64,000 bases of DNA from Hoeflea_A sp965204935 (GTDB lineage: Bacteria; Pseudomonadota; Alphaproteobacteria; Rhizobiales; Rhizobiaceae), in NCBI RefSeq assembly GCF_965204935.1, contig NZ_CBDBFO010000002.1. The stretch is one strand, 5' to 3'. The translations under genes and the position numbers were made by a program. The notes under the pieces were generated by a model that did no database searches, was not told where the DNA came from, and worked only from the letters and a program-made list of their open reading frames with translations. The stretch's first letter is position 1. The number at the start of each line of letters is the position of its first letter. This document shows positions 55,005-64,000 of this stretch, one piece after another.

Positions 55005-56263
55005 TGGGCAGAAATATCGCTGTCGTTCTCAAGGGATACCCCAGGCTCTCCGAGACGTTCATTGCACAGGAGCTGCTTGAACTCGAGCGAGCCGGATACA
55101 GACTTCACCTGTTTTCCCTCAGACAGCCGACCGACAAGGCTCGCCATCCGATACATTCGGAAATCAAGGCGCCGGTCACATATCTTCCCGAATATCTGCA
55201 CGAGGCGCCCATGCGGGTCCTTCGTGGGTGGCTATCGAGCCGAAAATTGCCCGGCTACGGAAAAGCGCTGCGGACATTCTTGAAAGACCTGCGGCGAGAC
55301 CGGACCCGAAACCGTATCCGGCGCTTCGGACAGGCGCTTGTTCTGGCCCATGAACTGCCTGCCAATACGGATTGGCTTTATGCGCACTTCATCCACACGC
55401 CCGGATCGGTGGCATACTATGCCCACACCATGACCGGAATCGGCTGGAGCTGTTCGGCGCATGCCAAGGACATCTGGACATCGCCGGATTGGGAACTGTC
55501 GGAAAAACTCGATGATGCCACCTGGACTGTCACCTGTACGAACAGCGGCTTTGTGCACTTGCAATCGCTGGCGGCAGACAAAGGCTCGGTTCACCTTGCC
55601 CATCACGGCATCGATCTCAGCCGCTTTCCTCCGGCCGAACAGGTCCCGTCGGAGCGTGACGGCAGTCGGCAGGAGGACCCGGTCCGCCTTATCACCGTTG
55701 GTCGCGCCGTCGCGAAAAAGGGTATTGATACGCTGCTTGACGCACTGTCCATGCTGCCGGACGATTTGCACTGGAAATGGGCCCATATAGGCGGCGGCGT
55801 CCTTTACAAGCAGCTGGCCGACCAGATTGCGCGACTGGGTTTGTCTGACCGGGCGGAAATGATCGGATCAAAACCGCAGGAATTCGTCCTTGGGACATAC
55901 CGTGACAGCGACCTGTTCGTCCTTCCTTGCCGTATCGCCGAAGATGGCGACCGCGACGGCTTGCCGAACGTGCTGGTAGAGGCACAAAGCCAGGGTCTTG
56001 CCTGCATCTCCTCACCGATTTCCGGCATTGTCGAGCTGATCGATGACGGTGAGAATGGTTTGCTCACGCCGCCCGACGACGCCGCGGCTCTCGCGAAGGC
56101 GATCGAAAAGCTGGCGCGCGATCCCGCGCTGCGCCGTCGTATGGGAATGGCAGGCGCCCGCAAGGTCACCGAACAGTTCGACCATCGCGTTGAAATTTCG
56201 CACCTTCTCGCATTGTTCGCCGACGTCGGATTGGAGGCGGGCTTTCAAGAAGCGGCCCAATGA
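55004..56263 (+). CDS. Glycosyltransferase family 4 protein
   Basis: 419 residues from ATG 55004 (TGATG overlap with the previous stop). The N-terminal acceptor domain starts VVLKGYPRLSETFIAQELLE, and SCSAHAKDIWTSPDWELSEK holds the H. The donor domain has LITVGRAVAKKGIDTLLDAL and the E-x7-E motif in GDRDGLPNVLVEAQSQGLAC. GT4 enzymes are retaining and cytoplasmic. Overlaps the next gene by ATGA. Confidence 0.88.
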   Translation: MGRNIAVVLKGYPRLSETFIAQELLELERAGYRLHLFSLRQPTDKARHPIHSEIKAPVTYLPEYLHEAPMRVLRGWLSSRKLPGYGKALRTFLKDLRRDRTRNRIRRFGQALVLAHELPANTDWLYAHFIHTPGSVAYYAHTMTGIGWSCSAHAKDIWTSPDWELSEKLDDATWTVTCTNSGFVHLQSLAADKGSVHLAHHGIDLSRFPPAEQVPSERDGSRQEDPVRLITVGRAVAKKGIDTLLDALSMLPDDLHWKWAHIGGGVLYKQLADQIARLGLSDRAEMIGSKPQEFVLGTYRDSDLFVLPCRIAEDGDRDGLPNVLVEAQSQGLACISSPISGIVELIDDGENGLLTPPDDAAALAKAIEKLARDPALRRRMGMAGARKVTEQFDHRVEISHLLALFADVGLEAGFQEAAQ

Positions 56264-57420
56264 CGCCGCGCCCCACAGTCCTCTACTATGTGCAACACCT
56301 GCTCGGTGTCGGGCACGTGTTCCGGACCATGCGCATCGTTTCGGCTCTCGTTCGCGGCGGATTTAACGTCGAATTGCTCCATGGCGGTGAAAGACTGCCG
56401 CATTTTGACGATCAGGGTGCGCGAGTCCATTTCCTCCCGGCCCTATCGACTGCCAGGGGCGATTTTTCCAAGCTGATCGCGGAAGACGGCCAGATCGCCG
56501 ATGAGGCATACCGGCTCCGACGTCGCGATATGGTGTTGAAAATACTGGAAAACTGCGGCCCCGACCTCGTCGTTACAGAGGCGTTCCCGTTTGGCCGGCG
56601 GCAAATGCACTTCGAGCTTTTGCCGCTGATGGAAGCAGCCACTTCCATGCGACCCCGACCGAAAATATTCGCATCCATCCGCGACATCCTGCAGGAAGGC
56701 AACAAGGTTTCGAAGGACAGGCAGACCGTTGATCTGCTGCAGCGTTATTTCGATGGTGTTCTGGTTCACGGCGATGACGGGCTGATCAACCTGTCGCAGA
56801 CGTTTCCATTCACCGCCGAGATCGCCGAATATCTGCACTACACTGGTATCGTGACGCCGCAACGGCAGACCGAGACGGTAGCGCGGAATGATCAGTACGA
56901 CGTCGTCGTCTCCGCCGGTGGCGGCCTTTTGGTAAAGGAACTTCTGTTTGCCGCCATGGAAGCCAAGGCGATATCGGGGCTTAGTGACAAGCGATGGTGT
57001 TTGCTCACAGGGCCCTACATGGACGCGGCCGATCGCCAGCGGCTCGCCCGTTCCGATGCCACAGTGCTGGAGTTTGTGCCGGATCTATACCGGTTGTTGC
57101 TGACCGCACAGCTCTCCATCTCTCTAGCCGGCTACAATACGGTGGCCGATATCATGGCGGCGGGTTGCCGCTCCATCATCGCGCCGCAGTGGAACGACAA
57201 GGAAACGGAACAGTTGCGGCGGGCGCAGCTGCTCGACGCACGTGGCCTCGCGGTCATGTTGTCCCACGAAGACAAAACACCGGACGCTCTTTGCGTAGCG
57301 ATTGATCGCGCAATGGATGGCAAGCCACCGGATTGGCGAAGCGTTCGCCAGGACGGTGCGGAGGAGACACTGCGGATATTGCGTCAAGCGCTTCAGGTGG
57401 ACGGGAAAGGAAGCCACTAA
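56260..57420 (+). CDS. Predicted glycosyltransferase, COG4671-like (paralogue of 53799-55004)
   Basis: 386 residues. VLYYVQHLLGVGHVFRTMRI matches the N-terminal nucleotide loop of the first gene; VVSAGGGLLVKELLFAAMEA and SISLAGYNTVADIMAAGCRS form the donor side. The similar layout to the first gene suggests duplication and division of labour. Start and stop both overlap neighbours (ATGA, TAATG). Confidence 0.75.
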   Translation: MTPRPTVLYYVQHLLGVGHVFRTMRIVSALVRGGFNVELLHGGERLPHFDDQGARVHFLPALSTARGDFSKLIAEDGQIADEAYRLRRRDMVLKILENCGPDLVVTEAFPFGRRQMHFELLPLMEAATSMRPRPKIFASIRDILQEGNKVSKDRQTVDLLQRYFDGVLVHGDDGLINLSQTFPFTAEIAEYLHYTGIVTPQRQTETVARNDQYDVVVSAGGGLLVKELLFAAMEAKAISGLSDKRWCLLTGPYMDAADRQRLARSDATVLEFVPDLYRLLLTAQLSISLAGYNTVADIMAAGCRSIIAPQWNDKETEQLRRAQLLDARGLAVMLSHEDKTPDALCVAIDRAMDGKPPDWRSVRQDGAEETLRILRQALQVDGKGSH

Positions 57421-58535
57421 TGGCGGCAAGAGTTGCTTTCTATGCGCCGCTTAAGTCTCCGGACCATCCAATCCCCTCCGGTGACCGGGAGATCGCGCGG
57501 CTCATGATGCGGGCGCTGTCGCTCGCGGGCTATGACGTCAGGCTCGTATCGGATGTGATCAGCTATCAGAAGCGGCCGTCGGCGGATCTCTATGAAACCC
57601 GCCTTGCCTCTGTCGCCTCGGAGGAAGCGCGCATTCGGCAGCTGTGGTCCGACGAGCCGGAACGAGTTCCCGACCTTTGGTTTACCTATCATCCCTATTG
57701 CAAGTCCCCGGACTGGCTTGGCCCGCCCCTGTGTCGCGCGTTTGACATTCCCTATGTCACCGCGGAAGCGTGCCGGACTGGCCAGGGCGGCGCGGACGAC
57801 TGGTTGAAAGGCAGAGCGGCAACACAAAAGGCCGTGCGCATGGCATCGGCCAATTTCGTGCTCAAGGACAGTGACTGGCGCTATCTTTCAACCGTCCTGC
57901 CCGACATGAACACGGCAATTCGCATTGCGCCCTTTATCGACCTCGGTGCGCTGCCTCCTAGCAGCAAGCGTCGTGTCATGGCGGATTCTCCGGTGCTCCT
58001 TGCAGCAGGCATGATGCGGCCAGGGGCGAAAATGCAAAGCTACCGGCTGCTTGCCGAGGTGCTTGCCGCAATAGAGGACCAACCCTGGACCTTGACCATT
58101 GCCGGCGATGGTCCCAAACGCGATGCGATTGCAGAACTGCTCTCCTTTGCGGGAAAGAGCCGCGTGGACTTTCGCGGCAGCGTGGTCCATGAAGACATGT
58201 TTTCGCTCATGGATGACAGCGACATCTTCGTCTGGCCCGGCGTCGGCGAGGCGATCGGGCTGGTTTTTCTCGAGGCGCAGGCGCGCGGACTTCCCGTCGT
58301 GGCATTCGAGACGGCCGGGGTTCCGCTCGTTGTAGCGAACGAGGTCGGCGGATTGCTCGTTCCCGAGAATGACACGGAGGCTTTTGCAGAAGCGCTGGTT
58401 CGGTTGCTGCAAGATCCGTCCTTGAGGTCAAGACTTGGACGTCAGGGACGGGACTACGTATCAGCAGGCCACGACGTCTCCACCGTCGCAGAGCTTTTCA
58501 GGTCGACAATCGATCCGCTGATCAACCGGCCCTAA
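57420..58535 (+). CDS. Glycosyltransferase family 4 protein
   Basis: 371 residues from ATG 57420 (TAATG overlap). VAFYAPLKSPDHPIPSGDRE is a GT4-like start. FVLKDSDWRYLSTVLPDMNT precedes the donor domain, with VLLAAGMMRPGAKMQSYRLL and FVWPGVGEAIGLVFLEAQAR (E-x7-E). Last gene of the operon; its stop overlaps the convergent permease stop by 4 bp. Confidence 0.85.
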   Translation: MAARVAFYAPLKSPDHPIPSGDREIARLMMRALSLAGYDVRLVSDVISYQKRPSADLYETRLASVASEEARIRQLWSDEPERVPDLWFTYHPYCKSPDWLGPPLCRAFDIPYVTAEACRTGQGGADDWLKGRAATQKAVRMASANFVLKDSDWRYLSTVLPDMNTAIRIAPFIDLGALPPSSKRRVMADSPVLLAAGMMRPGAKMQSYRLLAEVLAAIEDQPWTLTIAGDGPKRDAIAELLSFAGKSRVDFRGSVVHEDMFSLMDDSDIFVWPGVGEAIGLVFLEAQARGLPVVAFETAGVPLVVANEVGGLLVPENDTEAFAEALVRLLQDPSLRSRLGRQGRDYVSAGHDVSTVAELFRSTIDPLINRP

Positions 58536-59710
58536 TTGTAGGGATCGGCCGCATCCCTCAATCCGTCGCCCATGAAATTGAACGCCAGAATTACCAGAAT
58601 GACAGGCACAACCGGCAATATGAGCCACGGGTAAAGCACGACGACATTGATGTTCTGTGCTTCGTTCAACAGGACGCCCCAACTGGTGACCGGTGGCCGC
58701 AATCCGAGGCCGAGGAAGCTCAACGAGGTCTCGCCCAGGATCATCGCGGGAATGGTGATGGTTGCCGAGGCGATCAGATGGCTCATGAAGCCCGGAATGA
58801 GGTGGCGCAGGATTATCCGTCGCGGTTTGGCGCCCAGGAGCTGTGACGCCAGCACATAGTCTTCCTCGCGCAGAGACAACAGCTTCGAGCGCACGGCACG
58901 CGCCAGCCCGGTCCAGTCCAGCAATCCGAGAATAACGGTAATGCCGAAATAGATCAGGATCGGGCTCCATGTCACCGGAAGAATAGCCGCAAGCGCCATC
59001 CATAGCGGTATGCTTGGAATTGATTGCAGGACCTCGATGATGCGCTGCACGATCACGTCGACCCAGCCGCCATAATATCCGGCGAGACCCCCGATCGTTA
59101 TGCCGAGGACAAAGCTCACTGCAATGCCGATCAGACCGATGGTAATCGAAATGCGTGCGCCGTAGATGATGCGCGAGAACATATCCCGTCCGAGGCGATC
59201 GGTGCCAAACAGGAAGAAATGACCACCTTCCTCAACGCAGAACAGGTGTCTGTCTGCCTCGAAAAGTCCCCAGAGCTTGTAAGAGTCGCCCCTGCAGAAG
59301 AAATGGATGGCATAACTCTTGTCGAGATTTGCCGAGTATTCCCGCTTCATCGTGTTGAGATCGAGCGTTCGGACACGCTGATAGACACGCGGTCCGACGA
59401 ACTTGCCGTCCTCGAAGAAATGCACTGCCTGGGGCGGAGCATAGATGTGGTCGACGTGACGGTGCGCCAGATCGTAAGGGGCGAAGAACTCGGCGAATGT
59501 GATGACGAAGTAACAGAACAGCAGGAAAACAGCCGAATAGACCGCAAGTCTGTGCCGTTTGAACTTCCACCAGATCAGCTGGCGCTGGGATGCGAAATAG
59601 TATTTTTCCTGTTCCGGGGTGAGTTTCTCCGCGGCAAGTGGATCGAAAGGATCAGACGAAACATAGTGGCCCAGGGGCTCGCCTGGTTCGGGCAAAGACG
59701 AGTTGCTCAT
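58532..59710 (-). CDS. Oligopeptide-type ABC transporter permease (OppC/DppC-like)
   Basis: 392 residues. A long N-terminal cytoplasmic part precedes the first helix (AVYSAVFLLFCYFVITFAEF). A periplasmic loop of about 100 residues follows, then FGTDRLGRDMFSRIIYGARI, the OppC signature. The E-A-A-like loop is ASQLLGAKPRRIILRHLIPG, and the end is ILAFNFMGDGLRDAADPYN. It overlaps the OppB-like gene by 4 bp. Confidence 0.92.
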   Translation of the reverse strand: MSNSSLPEPGEPLGHYVSSDPFDPLAAEKLTPEQEKYYFASQRQLIWWKFKRHRLAVYSAVFLLFCYFVITFAEFFAPYDLAHRHVDHIYAPPQAVHFFEDGKFVGPRVYQRVRTLDLNTMKREYSANLDKSYAIHFFCRGDSYKLWGLFEADRHLFCVEEGGHFFLFGTDRLGRDMFSRIIYGARISITIGLIGIAVSFVLGITIGGLAGYYGGWVDVIVQRIIEVLQSIPSIPLWMALAAILPVTWSPILIYFGITVILGLLDWTGLARAVRSKLLSLREEDYVLASQLLGAKPRRIILRHLIPGFMSHLIASATITIPAMILGETSLSFLGLGLRPPVTSWGVLLNEAQNINVVVLYPWLILPVVPVILVILAFNFMGDGLRDAADPYN

Positions 59711-60705
59711 TTCTGCGCCTTCCCCTGCAGCCTGATCCGGGGATCGAGGATGACGAGAGCAATATCCGAAATCAAAACGCCAATGACTGTCAGCACGGCC
59801 AGGAACATCAGGAAGGTTCCGGCGAGGTACATATCCTGACTCTGAAGCGCCGAAATCAGCAACGGACCGGTTGTTTCAAGGGAAAGAACGATCGCAACCA
59901 CCTCCGCTCCGGAAACGATCGCCGGAAGGATATTGCCGATGTCGGCGATGAAGAAGTTCAGCGACATGCGGAACGGATATTTCAAAACCGCGCGGACAGG
60001 CGGTACACCCTTTGCACGCGCGGTGATGACGTACTGTTTCTTGAGTTCATCGAGCAGGTTGGCGCGAATCCGACGGATCATGGCGGCGGTACCGGCGGTG
60101 CCAATCACAATGACCGGAATGACCATATGCTCCATGATCGAGCCGAATTTGGCGAGGCTCATGGGTTCGTTGATGTATTGCGGATCCATCAAGCCGCCGA
60201 TGGACGTACCGAACCACACCTTGGCGAAATACATCATGACCAGCGCAAGCAGGAAATTCGGTGTCGCGAGCCCAAGAAGGCCGATAAAGGTGAAACCGTA
60301 ATCGCCCATGGAGTATTTGTGGGTCGCGGAATAAATACCGATGGGAAACGCGACAACCCATGTAAATATGATTGTCACGAACGACAGCAGCATGGTCAGG
60401 AACAATCGGCTTCCGATCAACTCCGAAACCGGCCGTTCGTACTCAAACGAGTAGCCGAAATCCCCATGGAACATGCCCCAGACCCACTGGAAATAGCGTT
60501 GCCACACGGGCTTGTCGAAACCGTATTCGGTCCTGAGGTACTCGATCTTCTTTGGATCGATCGTCTCGCCGGATGCCTCAAGTTCGGCGACGTAGCTCTC
60601 GAAGAAATCTCCTGGCGGCAGTTCAACGATCGTGAAGATGAGCACGCTCGCTATCGCGAGCGTGGGCACCATCGCAACAAACCGCAGGAAGATGTATTTG
60701 AGCAT
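59707..60705 (-). CDS. Oligopeptide-type ABC transporter permease (OppB/DppB-like)
   Basis: 332 residues. MLKYIFLRFVAMVPTLAIAS is followed by VLIFTIVELPPGDFFESYVA, the typical OppB start. The ATP-binding-partner loop is ITARAKGVPPVRAVLKYPFR. Six helices. It lies 15 bp after the binding-protein gene. Confidence 0.92.
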   Translation of the reverse strand: MLKYIFLRFVAMVPTLAIASVLIFTIVELPPGDFFESYVAELEASGETIDPKKIEYLRTEYGFDKPVWQRYFQWVWGMFHGDFGYSFEYERPVSELIGSRLFLTMLLSFVTIIFTWVVAFPIGIYSATHKYSMGDYGFTFIGLLGLATPNFLLALVMMYFAKVWFGTSIGGLMDPQYINEPMSLAKFGSIMEHMVIPVIVIGTAGTAAMIRRIRANLLDELKKQYVITARAKGVPPVRAVLKYPFRMSLNFFIADIGNILPAIVSGAEVVAIVLSLETTGPLLISALQSQDMYLAGTFLMFLAVLTVIGVLISDIALVILDPRIRLQGKAQK

Positions 60706-60720
60706 TTAATGCCTAATGCC

Positions 60721-62634
60721 TTATTCCGCGAACCAGAACGTCTCCGGCCGGTAGACGCCGAAAAACGAGGATGGTGACCAGGCCCAGATGCCTTCCTGTG
60801 GCACATTCTGCAGCTTGCTGTTAACGACGACGGGCTGGATTACCTCACGGGTGGTGCCAATCGAGAAAACCTCTTCGGAATAAATCTGAAGCATCTCGGA
60901 CCAAATGGATTCCCGTTCGGCAAAATTGGTCGAATCGCGCCAAGCCTCGTAGAGCTCAAGCAAGCGTTTCGCTGCCGGCAGGCTCGGCGGCTCGCCGGCC
61001 TTTCCCCCGGTCTGCGTGTACTGCCCCCAAACCGGCCAGTTCGGTTGCGCCGGCGATACCGGTGCCAGCTCTTCAGGATTCAGGTCCGGTGTTGCGAGAC
61101 CGATGTTCAGACCCTTCGAGATCGTCATCATGGTTTCGCCGGTCAGGAAACGGCGGCGGTGGATATCGCGTTGCAGGGAGCGGCTGAAGGAACGAATGCC
61201 CAGTTGCTCCCAATGATACCGGATCAATTCGAGGGCATCCGTCTGCTCGGTGCTTTCACCGGCGCTTTCGATGATGATCTCCATTGGCCGGCCATCCGGC
61301 AGCAGGCGCGTTCCCTGATCGTTGCGCTCAGACAACCCGAGCCCGTCGAGCATCTTGTTGGCGAGCTCCGGGTCGTGCTCTACCCAGCTGTGTGCCAGTT
61401 TCTCGTTGTAAAGCGGTGATTGTTCAAGAACCGTATCGCCGCCGATCTTGGCCAGGCCGAAATAGAGCTGCTCGTTCAGCTCATTGCGGTTGATGCCAAT
61501 TGACAGGGCCCTGCGGAACTCGCGGTCCTGAAAGAGATCGCGCCAGACCGGATCCTTGAAATTCAGGTTCGGATAGATCGATATCTGCGAAGCAATGCCT
61601 GCCCGCCAGGGCAGTACCCGATATCCCTGTTTTTCCTCGCCTTCCTTGAGGAAGGTGAAATTGTCAAAGCGCAGGTACCGAGCCTGGAGATCGCTCTCTC
61701 CCGCTCCGGTCTTTGCCGGAACGATGTCGGTCGAACCGTGCAATAGCACCATCTCATCGATATAGGGGAGTTGCTGTCCGTTCGGATCGACCCGGTGATA
61801 GAACGGGTTGCGCTTGAACACGACACGCTTCGAAGGCCCTTCCGTTGTATTGTGCCAGGGCTGCAGCGTCGGCATGTCGGGATTTTCCGGGCGGTATTGC
61901 CGCCCAAGCGACGTATGCATGGCGGCCCAATTGCGGTAACCGCCCTCTTCGGCCTGCTTTTCCAGTTCCTCCCGATCAACGTAGTTGACGTGATACTGCT
62001 TCATGAAATGTGCCGGCTTGTAGATGTAGGTTGCCAGCGGATAGGCAAGCCCGAGCGGGAACGCCGGGTTGGGGTCGTCCCATGTGTAGCGGACCGTATA
62101 TTCGTCAATGACCTCGAACTTCGGCGGCTTATCGTTGGATAACAGGACCTGTGGCAGGCCAGAGCGCGACAGCTCTTCATTGTTCGCCACGTCTTCCCAA
62201 TAATACCGGAAGTCCTCTGATGTGAAGGGATGGCCATCCGACCATTTATGGCCTTTGCGGATCTTCAGCGTGAAAATGCGCCCTTCTTCGACGTCGAAGC
62301 TTTCCAGAATGTCGGGTTTCAACTCATACTTGTCATTGAAGCCGATCAGCCGCGCGTAACCGTACACGGTCATCATGCGGATATCCTTGGCCTTGCCCAT
62401 GAGCATTTCCAGGGAACAGCAATAGCGACCGATGGTCTTGCCGCTGGCTGCGAAATCAACAACCATCGGGCTCTCGGGAAGCCGTTCCTTCATGGGCGGC
62501 AGATCACCGGATTTCACGAGCGGTTCCAGAGCCGGCGGCTCCTTCAGCATTGTGTCCGCATGGACCGCGGAGACTGCCATAATATGTAAAAATGCGATCG
62601 TCGCCGCTGCAAAAGTAAGGTGCTTGAACATCAT
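60721..62634 (-). CDS. ABC transporter substrate-binding protein, SBP family 5
   Basis: 637 residues. The signal peptide is MMFKHLTFAAATIAFLHIMA with cleavage after VHA. Family-5 motifs: FTLKIRKGHKWSDGHPFTSE and DFRYYWEDVANNE, then RRALSIGINRNELNEQLYFG. The early segment (FAASGKTIGRYCCSLEMLMG) recalls the large binders of Rhizobium-type sugar/opine-like importers. Its start overlaps the ATPase stop by 4 bp. Substrate cannot be told. Confidence 0.88.
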   Translation of the reverse strand: MMFKHLTFAAATIAFLHIMAVSAVHADTMLKEPPALEPLVKSGDLPPMKERLPESPMVVDFAASGKTIGRYCCSLEMLMGKAKDIRMMTVYGYARLIGFNDKYELKPDILESFDVEEGRIFTLKIRKGHKWSDGHPFTSEDFRYYWEDVANNEELSRSGLPQVLLSNDKPPKFEVIDEYTVRYTWDDPNPAFPLGLAYPLATYIYKPAHFMKQYHVNYVDREELEKQAEEGGYRNWAAMHTSLGRQYRPENPDMPTLQPWHNTTEGPSKRVVFKRNPFYHRVDPNGQQLPYIDEMVLLHGSTDIVPAKTGAGESDLQARYLRFDNFTFLKEGEEKQGYRVLPWRAGIASQISIYPNLNFKDPVWRDLFQDREFRRALSIGINRNELNEQLYFGLAKIGGDTVLEQSPLYNEKLAHSWVEHDPELANKMLDGLGLSERNDQGTRLLPDGRPMEIIIESAGESTEQTDALELIRYHWEQLGIRSFSRSLQRDIHRRRFLTGETMMTISKGLNIGLATPDLNPEELAPVSPAQPNWPVWGQYTQTGGKAGEPPSLPAAKRLLELYEAWRDSTNFAERESIWSEMLQIYSEEVFSIGTTREVIQPVVVNSKLQNVPQEGIWAWSPSSFFGVYRPETFWFAE

Positions 62635-64000
62635 GCTACCAGCCTTGTTGTATCACAGTTGGGCCGCACAAGGACGTAGTGTTCCTTGCCGACCTCCATC
62701 ATTTCCATCTCGGCTCCGGGCCCTTCCGGGATGAATTGTTCATCCCAGTTTTCCTGTGCGCTGCTCGACAAGATGTCGGTATTTCCCAACGCCAGAGGGC
62801 AGGCTAGATCCGTTGTCGGAATGGACTGCAAGAGGTTGCGAGTATAGGGGTGTATTGGCTCCCGGAACAACACCTGACCGGGGGCAATCTCCACGATGCG
62901 GCCACGCCGCATTACCGCGACGCGATCAGCCACATAGTTTACAACCGCAAGGTTGTGAGAAATGAATATGGAGGTCAGATTGAGCTCCCGCTGAAGGCGC
63001 ATCAGCAGATTGAGGATCTGAGCCTGGACGGACACATCGAGCGCCGATACCGGTTCATCACAAATCAAAAGATCGGGGTCAAGCGCCAGCGCCCTGGCGA
63101 TACCGATACGCTGCCTCTGGCCACCCGAGAAACTGTGCGGGTAGCGATTGAGGAATGTCGGCGAAAGGCCAACCATGTTCATCAGCTCACGTGCGCGTTC
63201 CATACGCCATTGCCGGGTGCCCTGACGGTGTATCTCCATCGGTTCGGACAATATATTCAAAACCGTCGAACGCGGGCTCAGCGATGAAAACGGATCCTGA
63301 AACACCATCTGTATCCGACGGCGGATATTGAGCAGTTCCTGTGCACTCAAGGATGCCAAATCGACGTCCTTCGTCCCTTCATTGAAAAGGATTGAGCCGC
63401 TGGAGGGTGTTATCGCACGCATGATCATCTTGCTGAGGGATGTCTTGCCGCAACCACTCTCGCCGACAAGGCCGAAACACTCACCGTAGCGGACAGTGAA
63501 ACTGACATTGTCCACCGCAATGACGCGGTTGGCCTCGGAACTGACAAGGCGGCTGCCCTTTTTTGACTCAAAACTCTTGGACAGATTGCTGACCTGCAGG
63601 ATCAGGTCATCCGGCTCGTGTTTGCGTTTGGCGGCGCGTTCCTTGAAGGACTCCGGAAGTGGCTGCGTGACCTCACGCAGCGCGACCAGTTTCTCACCGG
63701 GTTCCATCTCGAGGCGCGGAACCGCGGCCAAAAGTGCTTTCAGGTAGGGATGCTCGGGATTGTGGAAGATGTCTTCCAGCGTGCCGGCCTCCATCAGCGT
63801 GCCGTGGTATAGCACCAGGATCTCATCGGCCATGTTGGCGACAACGCCCAGATCGTGCGTGATGAGAAGCAATGACATGCCAAGTTTGCGCTGGACATCC
63901 TTCAGCACGGCAAGGACCTGCGCCTGGACCGTCACGTCAAGTGCCGTGGTCGGCTCGTCGGCGATGAGCAGCGCCGGGTTGCAGACAAGCGCCATCGCGA
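62631..64000 (-). CDS. ABC transporter ATPase, OppD-OppF fusion (partial, start beyond window)
   Basis: At least 456 residues, running off the window. It carries the end of a first ABC domain (ALVCNPALLIADEPTTALDV, Walker B), a linker, then a full second domain. The second has Walker A CFGLVGESGCGKTSLSKMIM, signature PHSFSGGQRQRIGIARAL and Walker B LLICDEPVSALDVSVQ. The oligo_HPY-like C-terminal motif LFREPIHPYTRNLLQSIP is present in both halves. It powers the permeases at 58532-60705 and is the most upstream visible gene of that operon. Confidence 0.93.
   Translation of the reverse strand, partial: AMALVCNPALLIADEPTTALDVTVQAQVLAVLKDVQRKLGMSLLLITHDLGVVANMADEILVLYHGTLMEAGTLEDIFHNPEHPYLKALLAAVPRLEMEPGEKLVALREVTQPLPESFKERAAKRKHEPDDLILQVSNLSKSFESKKGSRLVSSEANRVIAVDNVSFTVRYGECFGLVGESGCGKTSLSKMIMRAITPSSGSILFNEGTKDVDLASLSAQELLNIRRRIQMVFQDPFSSLSPRSTVLNILSEPMEIHRQGTRQWRMERARELMNMVGLSPTFLNRYPHSFSGGQRQRIGIARALALDPDLLICDEPVSALDVSVQAQILNLLMRLQRELNLTSIFISHNLAVVNYVADRVAVMRRGRIVEIAPGQVLFREPIHPYTRNLLQSIPTTDLACPLALGNTDILSSSAQENWDEQFIPEGPGAEMEMMEVGKEHYVLVRPNCDTTRLVA

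Noticed and set aside
1..64000. CRISPR array, integron attC array or toxin-antitoxin pair
   Set aside because: No regularly spaced repeats, no cas or intI genes, and no recognisable small toxin-antitoxin pair were seen.

Overview
The window looks like chromosomal DNA of an alphaproteobacterium of the order Hyphomicrobiales (Rhizobiales). Grounds are the gene order glmU-glmS ... DUF502 ... recG / sdhE-mfd, an IalB-type protein, HspQ, a CcdA-type redox protein, and GC-rich codon use. I cannot name the genus from sequence alone.

Region 1 (1-16.8 kb) is a mobile-element graveyard. An IS66 element carries a nested IS1111-group (IS110-family) element and has beheaded a polysaccharide pyruvyl transferase gene. 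A 2OG-Fe(II) oxygenase-like gene follows. A phage or gene-transfer-agent-like lysis cassette (endolysin, two holin-like proteins, a secreted protein, a membrane-anchored coiled coil) is broken at one end by an IS1380 element with a clean 4-bp target duplication. At the other end it is cut by a 6.1-kb Tn3-family transposon. That transposon carries a tyrosine recombinase and a 479-residue passenger of unknown function, and its tnpA is split by an IS5-family element. Its far end has beheaded an alkane monooxygenase (alkB) gene, which is cut again by a second IS66 element with an 8-bp target duplication. Most of these disruptions can be repaired in frame on paper, so element boundaries are given to the base or nearly so.

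Region 2 (16.8-49.6 kb) is ordinary chromosome. It holds a 4Fe-4S protein, an acyl-CoA thioesterase, a complete BMP-type (nucleoside/purine-like) ABC transporter operon, a UbiH-like hydroxylase, an AEC permease, hspQ, an IalB-like protein, and a peptide-binding protein. It continues with a FrnE-like DsbA protein, mfd-sdhE, recG, glmU-glmS, a DMT exporter, ccdA and tRNA-Lys(TTT). It ends with a small regulated cluster (GntR and XRE regulators, desaturase, PhnD-like protein, FAD oxidoreductase) and an FkbM methyltransferase.

Region 3 (49.7-64 kb) starts with a large MscS-type channel gene cut in two by a second IS1111-group element. Next come a translationally coupled four-gene glycosyltransferase operon and an Opp/Dpp-type ABC transporter operon that runs off the window.

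The most interesting signal is that the two IS1111-group elements share a conserved block of about 95 nt in their 3' non-coding ends. It contains a hairpin with a compensatory base-pair change, matching the expected place of the guide (seek/bridge) RNA of this family. I found no CRISPR array and no intact prophage.
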